The translations under genes and the position numbers were made by a program. A DNA stretch of 29,265 nt, from the NCBI GenBank assembly GCA_038318895.1, contig JBBQCS010000035.1, positions 1 to 29,265 on the forward strand, given 5' to 3'. The notes under the pieces were generated by a model, which made no database searches, was not told the origin of the DNA, and saw only the letters and a program-made list of their open reading frames with translations. Shown one piece after another: positions 7,188 through 16,020 of this stretch. This DNA comes from UBA11222 sp030652895 (GTDB taxonomy: Bacteria > Pseudomonadota > Alphaproteobacteria > UBA11222). The number at the start of each line of letters is the position of its first letter. Position 1 is the stretch's first letter.

Positions 7188-7230
7188 TGAACCTTCCTCC
7201 CTGCTGATTTACTCCGGAGCTGCACCCCGG

Positions 7231-7259
7231 TTAGTAATTACGGACTTCAAGGCTGCCAA
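7231..7259 (-). promoter_or_regulatory. Candidate sigma-70-type promoter for the hydrolase-monooxygenase pair
   Basis: On the minus strand, TTGGCA (complement of 7254-7259) is followed after 17 bases by TACTAA (complement of 7231-7236), about 44 bases before the TTG start. The -35 matches 5 of 6 consensus positions and the -10 only 3 of 6. The rest of the 7188-7438 spacer is AT-rich and holds three ATCA/CAAT tandem units near 7350, but no recognisable gene. Confidence 0.3.
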
Positions 7260-7438
7260 AACGGCCACCTAGTGTACCTGTCTCGACATCAAAATCTCTT
7301 ATACGGAATAGAACAGATTTTCGAATAAATGTTCAACAAAAAAATATTACTCAATCAATCAATAACGAGCAAGTAAGCCGAAGTGCTTATTTTTAAAAGC
7401 AAGTTTTCAGAAAAAATCTATTCAAAACGCTGCGTAGA

Positions 7439-8377
7439 TCAGCGCTTTGCCGCAGGGGCGTCACTATCAGACCAGTTACGTTTGACGCCCACGAGCAATA
7501 AAAATGGCGCTGCGATAAAAATTGAAGAATAAGTTCCGATAAATATTCCCCATATCATGGCAAACGTAAAACCGCGGATCACCTCACCGCCAAAAATAAA
7601 CAGCGCGGCGAGCGCGATGAATGTCGTAAACGCAGTCATCGTAGTGCGGCTGAGGGTTTCATTAATGGCCAGGTTAAGCAGCTCCTCAAGCGGAATTTTC
7701 TTATATTTACGCAAATTCTCGCGCACCCGGTCATACACCACAACTGTATCATTCATCGAATAGCCGACAATGGTCAGGATCGCCGCAACGATTGCCAGAT
7801 TGAATTCCAGTTGCAGCAGTGAAAAGAGACCGATGGTCATGGCAACGTCATGCACGAGCGCGATCACCGATCCAACGCCAAACTGCCACTCAAACCTGAA
7901 CCACACATAGATTAGCATCGCGCCAACCGCCAGAAGAACGGCTAAAACGCCCGCATTGATCAAATCGCTGCTAACTTTCGGGCCCACCAATTCGACGCGA
8001 CGGTAAGTGACAGGTGACCCATAATCCCTGTCCAGCGCCGCCTTAACCGCGGCGACCCCTAGCTGCTGCGCCTGCTCACCGCCAGCGCTCTGTCCGATCC
8101 GGATCAACACATCATTGTCGGCGCCAAAAGTCTGGACCTGAACATCGCCGAGCCCTAGGCCAGATACAATGCTGCGGATGCGGCCCACATCTGCGGCACG
8201 CTCGGTGCCAATCTCAACCATCGTGCCGCCGCGAAAATCAATGCCAAAATTCAAACCTAGGGTGAGATACAGAACAATCGACGCAAGCGTGAGCAAGCCG
8301 GAAATCACAAACGTAATATTCCGTATACGAATGAATTGGAAGTTGGTTTCTTGAGGAACAAGTTTCAGGCGGAACAT
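7439..8377 (-). CDS. secF: Protein translocase subunit SecF
   Basis: SecF is the partner of SecD in the inner-membrane complex that uses the proton-motive force to pull secreted proteins through SecYEG. The 312-residue protein has one helix at about 21-42, the family hallmark GIDFRGG at 45-51, a periplasmic domain to about residue 135, and a five-helix RND-type block containing the conserved stretch TIVGYSMNDTVVVYDRVREN (Asp in the fifth-helix region). Length is normal. It is the last gene of yajC-secD-secF, 19 bases after secD. In many alphaproteobacteria a Mth938/DUF498 gene comes next; here it is missing and the hydrolase pair follows. A short CGCTG/CAGCG hairpin with a four-T run overlaps the stop codon and could be a weak terminator. 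Confidence 0.97.
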   Translation of the reverse strand: MFRLKLVPQETNFQFIRIRNITFVISGLLTLASIVLYLTLGLNFGIDFRGGTMVEIGTERAADVGRIRSIVSGLGLGDVQVQTFGADNDVLIRIGQSAGGEQAQQLGVAAVKAALDRDYGSPVTYRRVELVGPKVSSDLINAGVLAVLLAVGAMLIYVWFRFEWQFGVGSVIALVHDVAMTIGLFSLLQLEFNLAIVAAILTIVGYSMNDTVVVYDRVRENLRKYKKIPLEELLNLAINETLSRTTMTAFTTFIALAALFIFGGEVIRGFTFAMIWGIFIGTYSSIFIAAPFLLLVGVKRNWSDSDAPAAKR

Positions 8378-8396
8378 AAGCTCTCTCTATTTATCA

Positions 8397-10007
8397 CTAA
8401 ATGACGATTTCGCGTGGCCTGCGGCGGCGCAGATACTCCGTGACAATAAATCTTGTTACCGTGACTGCTGTAAAGACCGAAGTCAGTACGCCAATCATCA
8501 GCGTGACCGCAAAGCCGCGCACCGGCCCCGATCCAACCTGGAACATGATCACCGTTGCAATGAAGGTCGTAATATTCGCATCGAGAATAGTTCCATACGC
8601 GCGGTCAAAACCTGCCTGAACGGCGCTTAATGGGGTTTTTCCGTTACTTATTTCTTCACGGATACGCTCAAAAATCAGCACATTGGCGTCCACCGCCATG
8701 CCCATGGTCAAAACGATCCCGGCAATGCCCGGCAGTGTCAATGTCGACTGCAACAAGGTCAACGCGGCAGTGATCAGAATAATATTCACCACGAGCGAAA
8801 GATTGGCAAACACCCCAAACAGACCGTAACTCAAAATCATATACACAATAACGGCCAGAAATCCGATGATGGCTGCATTGCGCCCGTCACGCACCGAATC
8901 AGCGCCCAACTCGGCGCCGACAGTGCGTTCCTCTATGATCAGCAACGGCGCCGGCAACGCACCCGCGCGCAGCAAAATCGCCAGATCATTGGCTTCCTGA
9001 TACGTAAAATTGCCGGTAATCTGCCCCGACCCGCCCAAAATCGCGGAGCGGATTACCGGTGCGCTGACGACGCGCCCGTCCAGGACAATGGCGAACGGCC
9101 TGCCGACATTCGCCTTGGTCACATCCGCAAACCGTTTACCCCCAACAGAATCGAAACGAAACAGCACCATGGGCTCATTGGTCTGACCATCCGTTGACGG
9201 TTGCGCGTCAACGAGGTTTTCGCCGCTGACCATGATTTGCTTGCGCACTACGAATTCCTGCGCACCTTCTTCGTCCGAGGGTAGAATTTCGGAGCCAATT
9301 GGCACTCGTCCGCCCTGGGCTTCGACCGCAGAAACAGTCTGATCCAACAGCCGGAAGCTCAGTTTGGCTGTCTTGCCGAGCATTTCCTTCAGACGTTCAG
9401 GATTATCAAGTCCAGGCACCTGCACAAGAATACGGTCATCACCCTGACGCTGGATTGTCGCTTCGCGGTTGCCCAGTTCATCAATTCGCCGGCGCACGAT
9501 TTCAATCGATTGCTGCACTGCCGACGTGCGCCGCCGGGCAAGCGCATCATCGCTCAGGCGGACCTCAATCGTCTGCCCTTCAGGCGTACTTATTTCCAGC
9601 TCGGGCGACTCACCGCCGATAATACCCAGCACGGCCAAACCGCCGCCGTTCAGTTCCTTAATCCGTTCGCGGGCACTCTCGAATTGTTCCACTTCCCGGA
9701 TTTGCACCTGCAGTGCGCCGTCGCGAACACCCAGTTTCTTGTAGCCGATACGTTCTTTGCGCAGGGCCGTACGAACTTCTTCGGTCAGCGACTGCAACCG
9801 TTCGCTAACTACCGCATTGACGTCCACCTCCAGCAGCAGATGGGAGCCACCTTGCAGATCCAGACCAAGGTTGATTTGCTGCTTGGGCATCCAGTCCGGC
9901 AGGCGAGCCAACGTAGCGCCGCTCATCAGATTAGGTGCGGCAAAATACACGCCGCTGATCAAAAGCATAAAGATAACCGCTATTTTCCAGCGGGCGAAAT
10001 GCAGCAT
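8397..10007 (-). CDS. secD: Protein translocase subunit SecD
   Basis: SecD is a 536-residue inner-membrane RND-family protein that drives late steps of Sec-dependent export with SecF and YajC. The first helix is at about 8-24, followed by LGLDLQGGSHLLLEV (47-61), the SecD hallmark. A large periplasmic P1 domain follows. The C-terminal five-helix block contains AVDANVLIFERIREE and DRAYGTILDANITTFIA, both diagnostic of the family. Length is within the normal range for proteobacteria outside the longer enteric versions. It sits 23 bases after yajC and 19 before secF, all in one transcription unit. Confidence 0.97.
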   Translation of the reverse strand: MLHFARWKIAVIFMLLISGVYFAAPNLMSGATLARLPDWMPKQQINLGLDLQGGSHLLLEVDVNAVVSERLQSLTEEVRTALRKERIGYKKLGVRDGALQVQIREVEQFESARERIKELNGGGLAVLGIIGGESPELEISTPEGQTIEVRLSDDALARRRTSAVQQSIEIVRRRIDELGNREATIQRQGDDRILVQVPGLDNPERLKEMLGKTAKLSFRLLDQTVSAVEAQGGRVPIGSEILPSDEEGAQEFVVRKQIMVSGENLVDAQPSTDGQTNEPMVLFRFDSVGGKRFADVTKANVGRPFAIVLDGRVVSAPVIRSAILGGSGQITGNFTYQEANDLAILLRAGALPAPLLIIEERTVGAELGADSVRDGRNAAIIGFLAVIVYMILSYGLFGVFANLSLVVNIILITAALTLLQSTLTLPGIAGIVLTMGMAVDANVLIFERIREEISNGKTPLSAVQAGFDRAYGTILDANITTFIATVIMFQVGSGPVRGFAVTLMIGVLTSVFTAVTVTRFIVTEYLRRRRPREIVI

Positions 10008-10030
10008 TGTGAAACCCTATTCAGGTGTAA

Positions 10031-10363
10031 TCATTTGGTGTCAGTAGCGGCGGGTTCGCCTTTGGCGCGCACCGCAGTCAGGGTGCTTACAATCACCCGC
10101 ACCTTCACCCCCTCGGCTATCTCGACCAGCACTTCGCCATCGTCCTGAACTTTGGTCACCTTGCCGACAATCCCGCCGGAGGTCACGACCGTATCCCCGC
10201 GGCGCACAGCCGCAATCATCGCCTGATGATCTTTCTGGCGCTTTTGTTGTGGTCGAATCAAAAAGAAATAAAGAATGACAAAGACGAGAACCAGCGGCGC
10301 GGCAGCTTCGAAGAAAGAGCTGACACCTGCGGTGGTTTGGGCAAAGGCTGGACTGATCAACAT
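10031..10363 (-). CDS. yajC: Sec translocon accessory protein YajC
   Basis: The 110-residue protein has one N-terminal membrane helix (about residues 17-38, ending FFLIRPQQKRQKDHQAMI) and a cytoplasmic small beta domain with the family stretch RRGDTVVTSGGIVGKVTKVQDDGEVLVEIAEGVKVRV. It associates with SecDF in the inner membrane. The ATG start has AAGGAG six bases upstream. It leads the yajC-secD-secF operon, with a good promoter just upstream, and is divergent from the DUF815 ATPase gene. Confidence 0.96.
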   Translation of the reverse strand: MLISPAFAQTTAGVSSFFEAAAPLVLVFVILYFFLIRPQQKRQKDHQAMIAAVRRGDTVVTSGGIVGKVTKVQDDGEVLVEIAEGVKVRVIVSTLTAVRAKGEPAATDTK

Positions 10364-10389
10364 TTTGGGCTCCTTAAGCAGCGGGCCGG

Positions 10390-10417
10390 ACTATAACGAT
10401 CCCGGCGCAACTTGCAA
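10390..10417 (-). promoter_or_regulatory. Sigma-70-type promoter for yajC-secD-secF
   Basis: On the minus strand, TTGCAA (10412-10417) and TATAGT (complement of 10390-10395) are separated by 16 bases, and the -10 ends 26 bases before the yajC ATG. The -10 differs from consensus at one position. A 7-base inverted repeat, AACTTGC at 10409-10415 and GCAAGTT at 10438-10444, overlaps the -35 and could be an operator shared with the divergent ATPase gene. Confidence 0.5.
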
Positions 10418-10490
10418 ACCACAGGTTGACGGTTAGCGCAAGTTAGCTCCATGTTTGGCAAATCCCGTCCATTACTCAAGTGAACACAGT

Positions 10491-11348
10491 ATGAGTATCG
10501 AAAAACTAACCCCCGTTCTGGTGCGAATTGCAGAAGCTCTCGAACGGCTCAGTCCCCTCCCCGCACGCGCGCCAAGTCTTGCGGAGGCCGATGGATTCGT
10601 GTGGCATGCCAATGGCGAACGCCTTGAGCCTGTGCCCAATATCAGCCGGGTTCCGCTGGAATTGCTGCGCGGTATTGATCATGTGCGGGATTTATTGCTG
10701 GAAAACACATCGCGCTTTGCCGGGGGGCTGCCCGCCAACAATACGTTGCTGTGGGGCGCGCGGGGCATGGGTAAAAGCTCCCTGGTCAAGGCGGTTCACG
10801 CCGCCGTTAACGCGAAAATGCCGGGCGCGCTGGCTCTTATTGAAATCCACCGTGAGGAAATCGACACCTTGCCACATTTAATGGCACGGCTGCGCGAATC
10901 ACCCCGCCAGTGCCTTTTGTTTTGCGATGACCTGTCGTTTGACACCGCAGACACCAGCTATAAATCGCTAAAAGCGGTGCTGGAAGGCGGCATTGAAGGC
11001 CGCCCGGATACAGTGCTGTTCTACGCCACGTCAAACCGGCGTCACTTGATGCCGCGTGAAATGGTGGAAAATGAACGCTCCACCGCCATTAACCCGTCCG
11101 AAGCGGTAGAGGAAAAGGTTTCCCTGTCCGACCGTTTCGGTCTGTGGCTGGGCTTTCATGCCTGCAGCCAACAGGATTATCTCAATATGATAGCGGGCTA
11201 TGTCGCGCATTACGAACTTCCTGCAACCGAGGCCGAGTGGCGCGCCGAGGCGATTGAATGGGCGGCCACCCGTGGCGCGCGCTCCGGCCGCGTCGCGTGG
11301 CAGTATATTCAGCATCTGGCGGGCAGGCTGGGGCAGAGACTGGGTTAA
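10491..11348 (+). CDS. DUF815 AAA+ ATPase
   Basis: The 285-residue protein matches the DUF815 family of AAA+ ATPases. Walker A is GARGMGKSS (residues 89-97), Walker B is LLFCDD (142-147) and the sensor-1 segment is YATSNRRHL (178-186), followed by the family stretch about PREMVENE and LSDRFGLWLGFH. The biological role of the family is not established. The start is ATG at 10491; a TTG at 10455 in the same frame would add 12 residues but resembles no family N-terminus. It lies on the plus strand inside an otherwise minus-strand block, and converges on the LysM/M23 gene, sharing a four-base TTAA that contains both stop codons. Confidence 0.9.
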   Translation: MSIEKLTPVLVRIAEALERLSPLPARAPSLAEADGFVWHANGERLEPVPNISRVPLELLRGIDHVRDLLLENTSRFAGGLPANNTLLWGARGMGKSSLVKAVHAAVNAKMPGALALIEIHREEIDTLPHLMARLRESPRQCLLFCDDLSFDTADTSYKSLKAVLEGGIEGRPDTVLFYATSNRRHLMPREMVENERSTAINPSEAVEEKVSLSDRFGLWLGFHACSQQDYLNMIAGYVAHYELPATEAEWRAEAIEWAATRGARSGRVAWQYIQHLAGRLGQRLG

Positions 11349-12397
11349 CCGCCTACCAGCAGCGGCTTGGGATTAACCGCTTTTGCGCCCCGACGCACCT
11401 CGAAATGCAATTGGTCCTGGGCAACCCCACCACTGCGCCCGGCGCGGGCAATCACCTGCCCGCGCACGACACGGTCACCCTTGCCTACCAGCAGTTCCGC
11501 ATTATGGGCATAGGCGGTAGTCCAGCCGCCATCGTGCCGAATCAACAACAAATTGCCGTACCCGCGCAATCCATTACCTGCATAGGACACAACACCGTCC
11601 CCTGCAGCGGCAACGGGTCCATTCGGCGGCATGGCGATGTTAATGCCGTCATTATGCAGACCGTTTGGCTTGGACCCGAAGTCCGACAATATCGGTCCCT
11701 TTGCCGGCCATAAGAAGCGTACATCCTGTGTCGCAGGCGCCGGAGTTGGGACGGGCGTAACAAGCCTGGCTGTTTTTCTCTGCGGCTCAATTTGAGAGCG
11801 CACCGGGGTGGGTTTAGGCTGGGGTGGGATCCTTTCATCCGCCATTGCGAACCCGCTGGTCTGATCTTCGCCCGCGTCCAGTCCCGTTTCTTCGCCCGCT
11901 TCAATCGTAGCACTAACATTCAGGGGTGTATCAGACCGCGTGTTTTTATTGCCCGCCGTCCCTGCGAGGCGCGCGGATCCGTCCAGCGGCGGGACTGTAT
12001 GCTGAACGACAGCCCTTTGTTCCCCCTTTCCCATGCCAGACGATGTCCTGGCAAAGATTTGCTGTGGGGGAGAGACCGGAGCGGGCGTCAGTGGCGGTTG
12101 TGTTTGCGCCTCAGGCAAGCGCAAGACCTGACCAGGCTTGATAACGAATGGCGGCGCCAGATCATTGGCCTCGACCAGCGCCTGCAGAGCGGTTTTATGA
12201 TACCGGGAAATTGCGTAAAGCGTATCCCCTGGCTGGACGATAACGCTGCCTCGGCCCCCTGCGCCAGCAGGATACGCGAAATCAGCGGCGCCGGCCCCGC
12301 CAACATATACAGGCGCCGGTGTATCACGCGGTGCGCACGCCCCGATGCCAGATACCAGCACCATGGCCAAAAAGATATTAATTCGAATGCGGAGCAT
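11345..12397 (-). CDS. LysM and degenerate M23 (LytM) domain lipoprotein, NlpD/EnvC-like
   Basis: The 350-residue protein starts with a lipoprotein signal peptide ending in IGAC (Cys21). One LysM peptidoglycan-binding domain lies at about 52-95 (VIVQPGDTLYAISRYHKTA...IKPGQVLRLP). A low-complexity Pro/Thr/Glu linker follows, then a LytM/M23 domain at about 228-347. The zinc site is broken: the HxGID motif reads NDGIN (249-253), so both the His and the Asp are Asn, and the HxH motif reads QLH (329-331), so its first His is Gln. E. coli NlpD and EnvC have comparable losses and activate amidases instead of cutting the wall. The likely role is therefore activation of septal amidases (inference). 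It follows pcm by 29 bases. In other gammaproteobacteria and alphaproteobacteria, pcm and surE also precede an nlpD-type gene. Confidence 0.88.
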   Translation of the reverse strand: MLRIRINIFLAMVLVSGIGACAPRDTPAPVYVGGAGAADFAYPAGAGGRGSVIVQPGDTLYAISRYHKTALQALVEANDLAPPFVIKPGQVLRLPEAQTQPPLTPAPVSPPQQIFARTSSGMGKGEQRAVVQHTVPPLDGSARLAGTAGNKNTRSDTPLNVSATIEAGEETGLDAGEDQTSGFAMADERIPPQPKPTPVRSQIEPQRKTARLVTPVPTPAPATQDVRFLWPAKGPILSDFGSKPNGLHNDGINIAMPPNGPVAAAGDGVVSYAGNGLRGYGNLLLIRHDGGWTTAYAHNAELLVGKGDRVVRGQVIARAGRSGGVAQDQLHFEVRRGAKAVNPKPLLVGG

Positions 12398-12426
12398 TTC
12401 GTCCTCCCACTCGCCCAGTGCGTCGC

Positions 12427-13098
12427 CTACCTCTGTGGAGCCGGCGGGCTGTCTACGGCAATCCCGTGCACCATCGGCACAAAACGCACAGGCAATAGTT
12501 CCTGGCTATCATAACCGGATTCGCTGCGGGTGATGCGTACAATATTCTGCGTATCCCAGGTTGGCCCAACCGGAATCAGCATAAATCCGCCGACTGCCAG
12601 TTGCTCCAATAGTAGCGGCGGTGGCTCACTCGCGGCTGCTGTAACCAGAATACGCTGAAACGGCGCCTGCTCCGGCCAGCCCTTATAGCCGTCGCCAAGC
12701 CGTGTCGAAATCGTATGCAGGCCAAGCTCCTCAAAACAGGTCTCAGCTTTTTGCAATAACGAGCGATGCCGCTCAATTGTGTAGACCCTGCGGCACAGTT
12801 GCGCCAGCACGGCCGCCTGATAGCCCGAGCCCGTGCCAATCTCAAGCACGACTATACGCTTGTTCAACTTCAATTCCTGGCTCATGAAGCCGACAATATA
12901 GGGCTGACTGATCGTCTGGCCACGGCCGATTGGCAGTGCGATATTCTCGTACGAACGTTCGCGCAGCGCTTCCGGCATAAATATCTCGCGCGGTGTGCGC
13001 TCGATCGCCGTCAGCACCGCACGATTGCTAACGCCCTGACGGCGCAATTCCATAATCAGTTTAATCCTGGCCGGTTCCAGATCGAGCATGCCTGGCAT
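12427..13098 (-). CDS. pcm: Protein-L-isoaspartate O-methyltransferase
   Basis: The 223-residue enzyme transfers a methyl group from S-adenosylmethionine to isoaspartyl residues, starting their repair. The family N-terminal region is RQGVSNRAVLTAIERTPREIFMPE, followed by LPIGRGQTISQPYIVGFMS (55-73, PCMT hallmark) and the SAM-binding motif VVLEIGTGSGYQAAVLA (83-99). The acidic end of motif II is within RVYTIERH. Start choice is uncertain: ATG at 13098 is used, but ATG at 13089 (3 codons in) has GGGAAGG at a better distance of 9 bases. It lies 11 bases after surE, in the common surE-pcm-nlpD order of stress and cell-wall genes. Confidence 0.94.
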   Translation of the reverse strand: MPGMLDLEPARIKLIMELRRQGVSNRAVLTAIERTPREIFMPEALRERSYENIALPIGRGQTISQPYIVGFMSQELKLNKRIVVLEIGTGSGYQAAVLAQLCRRVYTIERHRSLLQKAETCFEELGLHTISTRLGDGYKGWPEQAPFQRILVTAAASEPPPLLLEQLAVGGFMLIPVGPTWDTQNIVRITRSESGYDSQELLPVRFVPMVHGIAVDSPPAPQR

Positions 13099-13109
13099 CC
13101 TTCCCGTTT

Positions 13110-13913
13110 CTATCGGCCCGCAAACTCCTTGCGCAGGGAACGTAGCGTATGTGTATGTGTTAAATCCAGATGCAGCGGCGTAACCGAAATATTGCCCGCA
13201 TAGATCGCATGCAGATCCGTGCCAATAGACGGATTGCTGCGTACGCGCTGAAACCCAGTCCAGTAATATGGAACGCCGCGACGGTCCAGACGGGCGTCTA
13301 TTTCCAGCAGCGACTGATCCCGGCGCCCCTGGCGGGTAATTTCAACCGGCAATGCGTCACTAGCTTCTTCATCGGGAAAATTGATATTTATCAGCACGTC
13401 TTTGGGCCACCCTGCCTTTATCAGCTTGCGGATGATAGCCGGCGCGTGATGCGCGGCGGTGTCCCACTTCACCACCCGTGACTCGTGAAATCCAAAAGTC
13501 TGGCTTAACGCGATGGATGGAATGCCGAGCACCGTACCTTCCATCGCCGCCGCAATTGTGCCGGAATAAGTCACATCATCTGCGATATTGGCGCCACGAT
13601 TAACCCCGGAAAGCAGCAAGTCGGGTAAATTATCTTTCATGATTTCTGCAATCGCCAGCACGACGCTATCGGTCGGCGTGCCGGCAACTGCAAACTTGCG
13701 CTTGTTTATTTTCCGCAGCCGTAAAGGATGATGCAGGGTCAGCGAGTGCGACGCGCCGCTTTGTTCGGTTTCCGGCGCCACGATCCACACATCATCGCTC
13801 AATTGCCGTGCGATGCGCTCCAGGCATTTCAGCCCCGGCGCATTGATGCCGTCATCGTTCGACAGCAGAATGCGGGGTTGCTTTTTTGATATCTTTTCTT
13901 TTGCTTCAGCCAT
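13110..13913 (-). CDS. surE: 5'/3'-nucleotidase SurE
   Basis: SurE is a metal-dependent phosphatase acting on nucleoside 5'- and 3'-monophosphates and short polyphosphates. The 267-residue protein has the metal-binding motif ILLSNDDGINAPG (15-27, Asp20 and Asp21), the APETEQSGASHSLTL segment with its conserved Ser, AGTPTDSV, and SGVNRGANIADDVTYSGTIAAAMEG, which holds the conserved Asn and the Tyr/Ser substrate loop. Length is typical. It starts 1 base after the serS stop and ends 11 bases before pcm, which implies cotranscription with both. Confidence 0.96.
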   Translation of the reverse strand: MAEAKEKISKKQPRILLSNDDGINAPGLKCLERIARQLSDDVWIVAPETEQSGASHSLTLHHPLRLRKINKRKFAVAGTPTDSVVLAIAEIMKDNLPDLLLSGVNRGANIADDVTYSGTIAAAMEGTVLGIPSIALSQTFGFHESRVVKWDTAAHHAPAIIRKLIKAGWPKDVLININFPDEEASDALPVEITRQGRRDQSLLEIDARLDRRGVPYYWTGFQRVRSNPSIGTDLHAIYAGNISVTPLHLDLTHTHTLRSLRKEFAGR

Positions 13914-13914
13914 G

Positions 13915-15198
13915 CTATTTGATCACTTCCAGACCGCCCATATAGGGACGCAGGACTTCGGGCACCATCACCGAACCATCCGCCTGCTGATAATTTTCCA
14001 GGATGGCAACCATGGTGCGCCCAACAGCAAGGCCGGAGCCATTCAGCGTATGCACGTAACGCGGGCTTTTGTCCTCTTTGGTGCGGTAGCGCGCCTGCAT
14101 GCGCCGCGCCTGAAAATCCCCGCATTGCGAACAGCTTGATATTTCGCGGAACGCATTCTGCCCCGGCAGCCAGACTTCCAGATCATAGGTCTTGCGCGCC
14201 GCAAATCCCATATCGCCGGTGCATAACAGCATCGCCCGGTAATGCAGCCCCAGGCGTTTCAGCACTTCTTCGGCGCAGGCCGTCATGCGTTCATGTTCCG
14301 CATCGGCATGTTCTGGCGTGGTGATGCTGACAAGCTCCACCTTGTAAAACTGATGCAGCCGGATCATGCCGCGCGTATCGCGCCCGGCCGCCCCCGCTTC
14401 AGCCCGAAAGCAGGGCGTGAATGCGGTGAAGCGCACCGGCAGATCCGCCTCCGGAAAAAAAGTTTCGCGCACCAGATTGGTCAGCGACACTTCGGCGGTG
14501 GGGATCAGCCACATACCATTACTTGCCTGGGTGGTTTGAAACTGATCTTCGGCAAACTTCGGCAACTGCGCGGTACCATACATCGCGTCGTCACGCACCA
14601 TCAGGGGAGGCGATACTTCTGTATAGCCAAATTCCGTCGTATGCAGGTCCAGCATGAAAGCCGCAAGCGCGCGTTCCAGCTTCGCCAGTGCGCCTTTCAG
14701 CACCACAAAACGCGCACCGGAAAGTTTGGCGGCCGTTTCAAAATCCATCAGACCCATGGCCTCGCCAAGGTCAAAATGTTCTTTCGGCGCAAAGGAAAAT
14801 TCTGGCGGCGCGCCATGGCGGCGCACTTCCGTGTTGGATTTTTCGTCCGCGCCATGCGGCACGTCGTCCAGCGGCAGATTGGGAATGCCGCCAAGCAGCG
14901 TATCCAGTTCCGCCTGAATTTCGCGCTCGCGCGTTTCGCCGTCCTGAAGACGCTGCTTTAGATCGGCCACCGCATCAATCAGAACCTGCGCCGCCGCCGC
15001 ATCGCCCTTGCCCTTGGCCGCGCCGATCTGCTTTGAGGCGTCATTGCGGGCTTTCTGCAATTCCTGGAGTTGCGTTACAAACGCCCGGCGCGCGGCATCC
15101 ATCTGCAAAATTTGCGCAGACATCGGGGCCAGCCCGCGCGACTTTAACCCCGCATCAAATTTTTCAGGGTGATCACGGATGAATTTCAGATCGTGCAT
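13915..15198 (-). CDS. serS: Serine--tRNA ligase
   Basis: The 427-residue class II aminoacyl-tRNA synthetase charges tRNA-Ser. Residues about 28-105 form the long antiparallel coiled-coil arm that grips the tRNA variable arm. The catalytic domain contains TAEV (234-237), motif 2 (FRAEAGAAGRDTRGMIRLHQFYKVE, 264-288) and motif 3 (GLAVGRTMVAILENYQ, about 389-404). The ATG start is weakly served by GAGGA about 12 bases upstream. It lies 30 bases after tatC and 1 base before surE, the standard alphaproteobacterial placing. Confidence 0.97.
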   Translation of the reverse strand: MHDLKFIRDHPEKFDAGLKSRGLAPMSAQILQMDAARRAFVTQLQELQKARNDASKQIGAAKGKGDAAAAQVLIDAVADLKQRLQDGETREREIQAELDTLLGGIPNLPLDDVPHGADEKSNTEVRRHGAPPEFSFAPKEHFDLGEAMGLMDFETAAKLSGARFVVLKGALAKLERALAAFMLDLHTTEFGYTEVSPPLMVRDDAMYGTAQLPKFAEDQFQTTQASNGMWLIPTAEVSLTNLVRETFFPEADLPVRFTAFTPCFRAEAGAAGRDTRGMIRLHQFYKVELVSITTPEHADAEHERMTACAEEVLKRLGLHYRAMLLCTGDMGFAARKTYDLEVWLPGQNAFREISSCSQCGDFQARRMQARYRTKEDKSPRYVHTLNGSGLAVGRTMVAILENYQQADGSVMVPEVLRPYMGGLEVIK

Positions 15199-15228
15199 TA
15201 CTTTGATAAATCCTCGCGGGCGATTCGC

Positions 15229-16002
15229 TTATTCGGCCTCTGGCTCGGCTCTTTTACGCTCGATCAGGCGCACCAGAAAGATCGAAATCTCATAAAGCAG
15301 CAATATCGGCACCGCGAGCGAAATCTGACTGATCGGATCAGGCGGCGTCAGAAAGGCGGCGACGGCAAAAACCCCCACAATCGCATAGCGGCGTTTTTCG
15401 CGAAGCCCCTGGCTGCTGACGATCCCAACCCGGCCCAGCAGGGTCAGCAGAACCGGCAACTGAAAACACAGGCCAAAGGCAAATATAAAGGTCATGACCA
15501 GGCCAAGATATTCGTCAACCTTGGCCTCGAATTGAATAGGCAGGCCAAGCCCACCCGCATCACGCTCAAACCCCAGAAAGAAATTCAGCGCCAATGGCAT
15601 GACAAGATAATAAACCATTGATGCGCCGACCAAAAACAATACCGGCGTCGCAGCAAGAAATGGCATGAATGCGCGCCGCTCGTCGCGGTACAGGCCGGGC
15701 GCGACAAAGGCGTAAATCTGTACCGCGATATACGGAAACGAAATGCACAACGCGCCAAACATCCCGACCTTGACATAGGTGAAAAATATTTCCTGCAAGG
15801 CAGTGGCGATAAGCCGTTTGTCGCCGCCCGCAGTTGCGTCCGCATAGGGCTGCACCAGAAATGCGTAAATTTCTTCCGAGAAAAAATAGCAAACGCCGAA
15901 CGCGATTGAGAAAACAACCATCGACTTGATCAGACGCGAACGCAGTTCAATCAAATGATCAAGCAACGGGGCACTGCTGGCGTCTATCTCGTCCTGACTC
16001 AT
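15229..16002 (-). CDS. tatC: Twin-arginine translocase subunit TatC
   Basis: TatC is the receptor for twin-arginine signal peptides. The 257-residue protein has six membrane helices and the family landmarks: an N-terminal cytosolic stretch reading PLLDHLIELRSRLIKS, the YPYIAVQIYAFVAPGLYRDERRAF-like segment (here FPYIAVQIYAFVAPGLYRDERRAFMPF) and the FAFGLCFQLPVLLTLL helix. The acidic-basic C-terminus (IERKRAEPEAE) is normal for the class. It follows tatB by 18 bases. Confidence 0.96.
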   Translation of the reverse strand: MSQDEIDASSAPLLDHLIELRSRLIKSMVVFSIAFGVCYFFSEEIYAFLVQPYADATAGGDKRLIATALQEIFFTYVKVGMFGALCISFPYIAVQIYAFVAPGLYRDERRAFMPFLAATPVLFLVGASMVYYLVMPLALNFFLGFERDAGGLGLPIQFEAKVDEYLGLVMTFIFAFGLCFQLPVLLTLLGRVGIVSSQGLREKRRYAIVGVFAVAAFLTPPDPISQISLAVPILLLYEISIFLVRLIERKRAEPEAE

Positions 16003-16020
16003 GCTACTAAGGCGTCCCGG

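Noticed and set aside
7422..7442. A Rho-independent terminator after secF.
   Set aside because: Only a five-base stem (CGCTG/CAGCG) with a four-T tract overlapping the stop codon; too weak to list as a feature.
11792..12514. A 240-codon plus-strand frame opposite the LysM/M23 gene, and similar frames at 16567-17295 and 14242-14961.
   Set aside because: All are antisense to strong genes with recognised domains; none has a ribosome site or motif, and their composition is that of reverse-frame reads.
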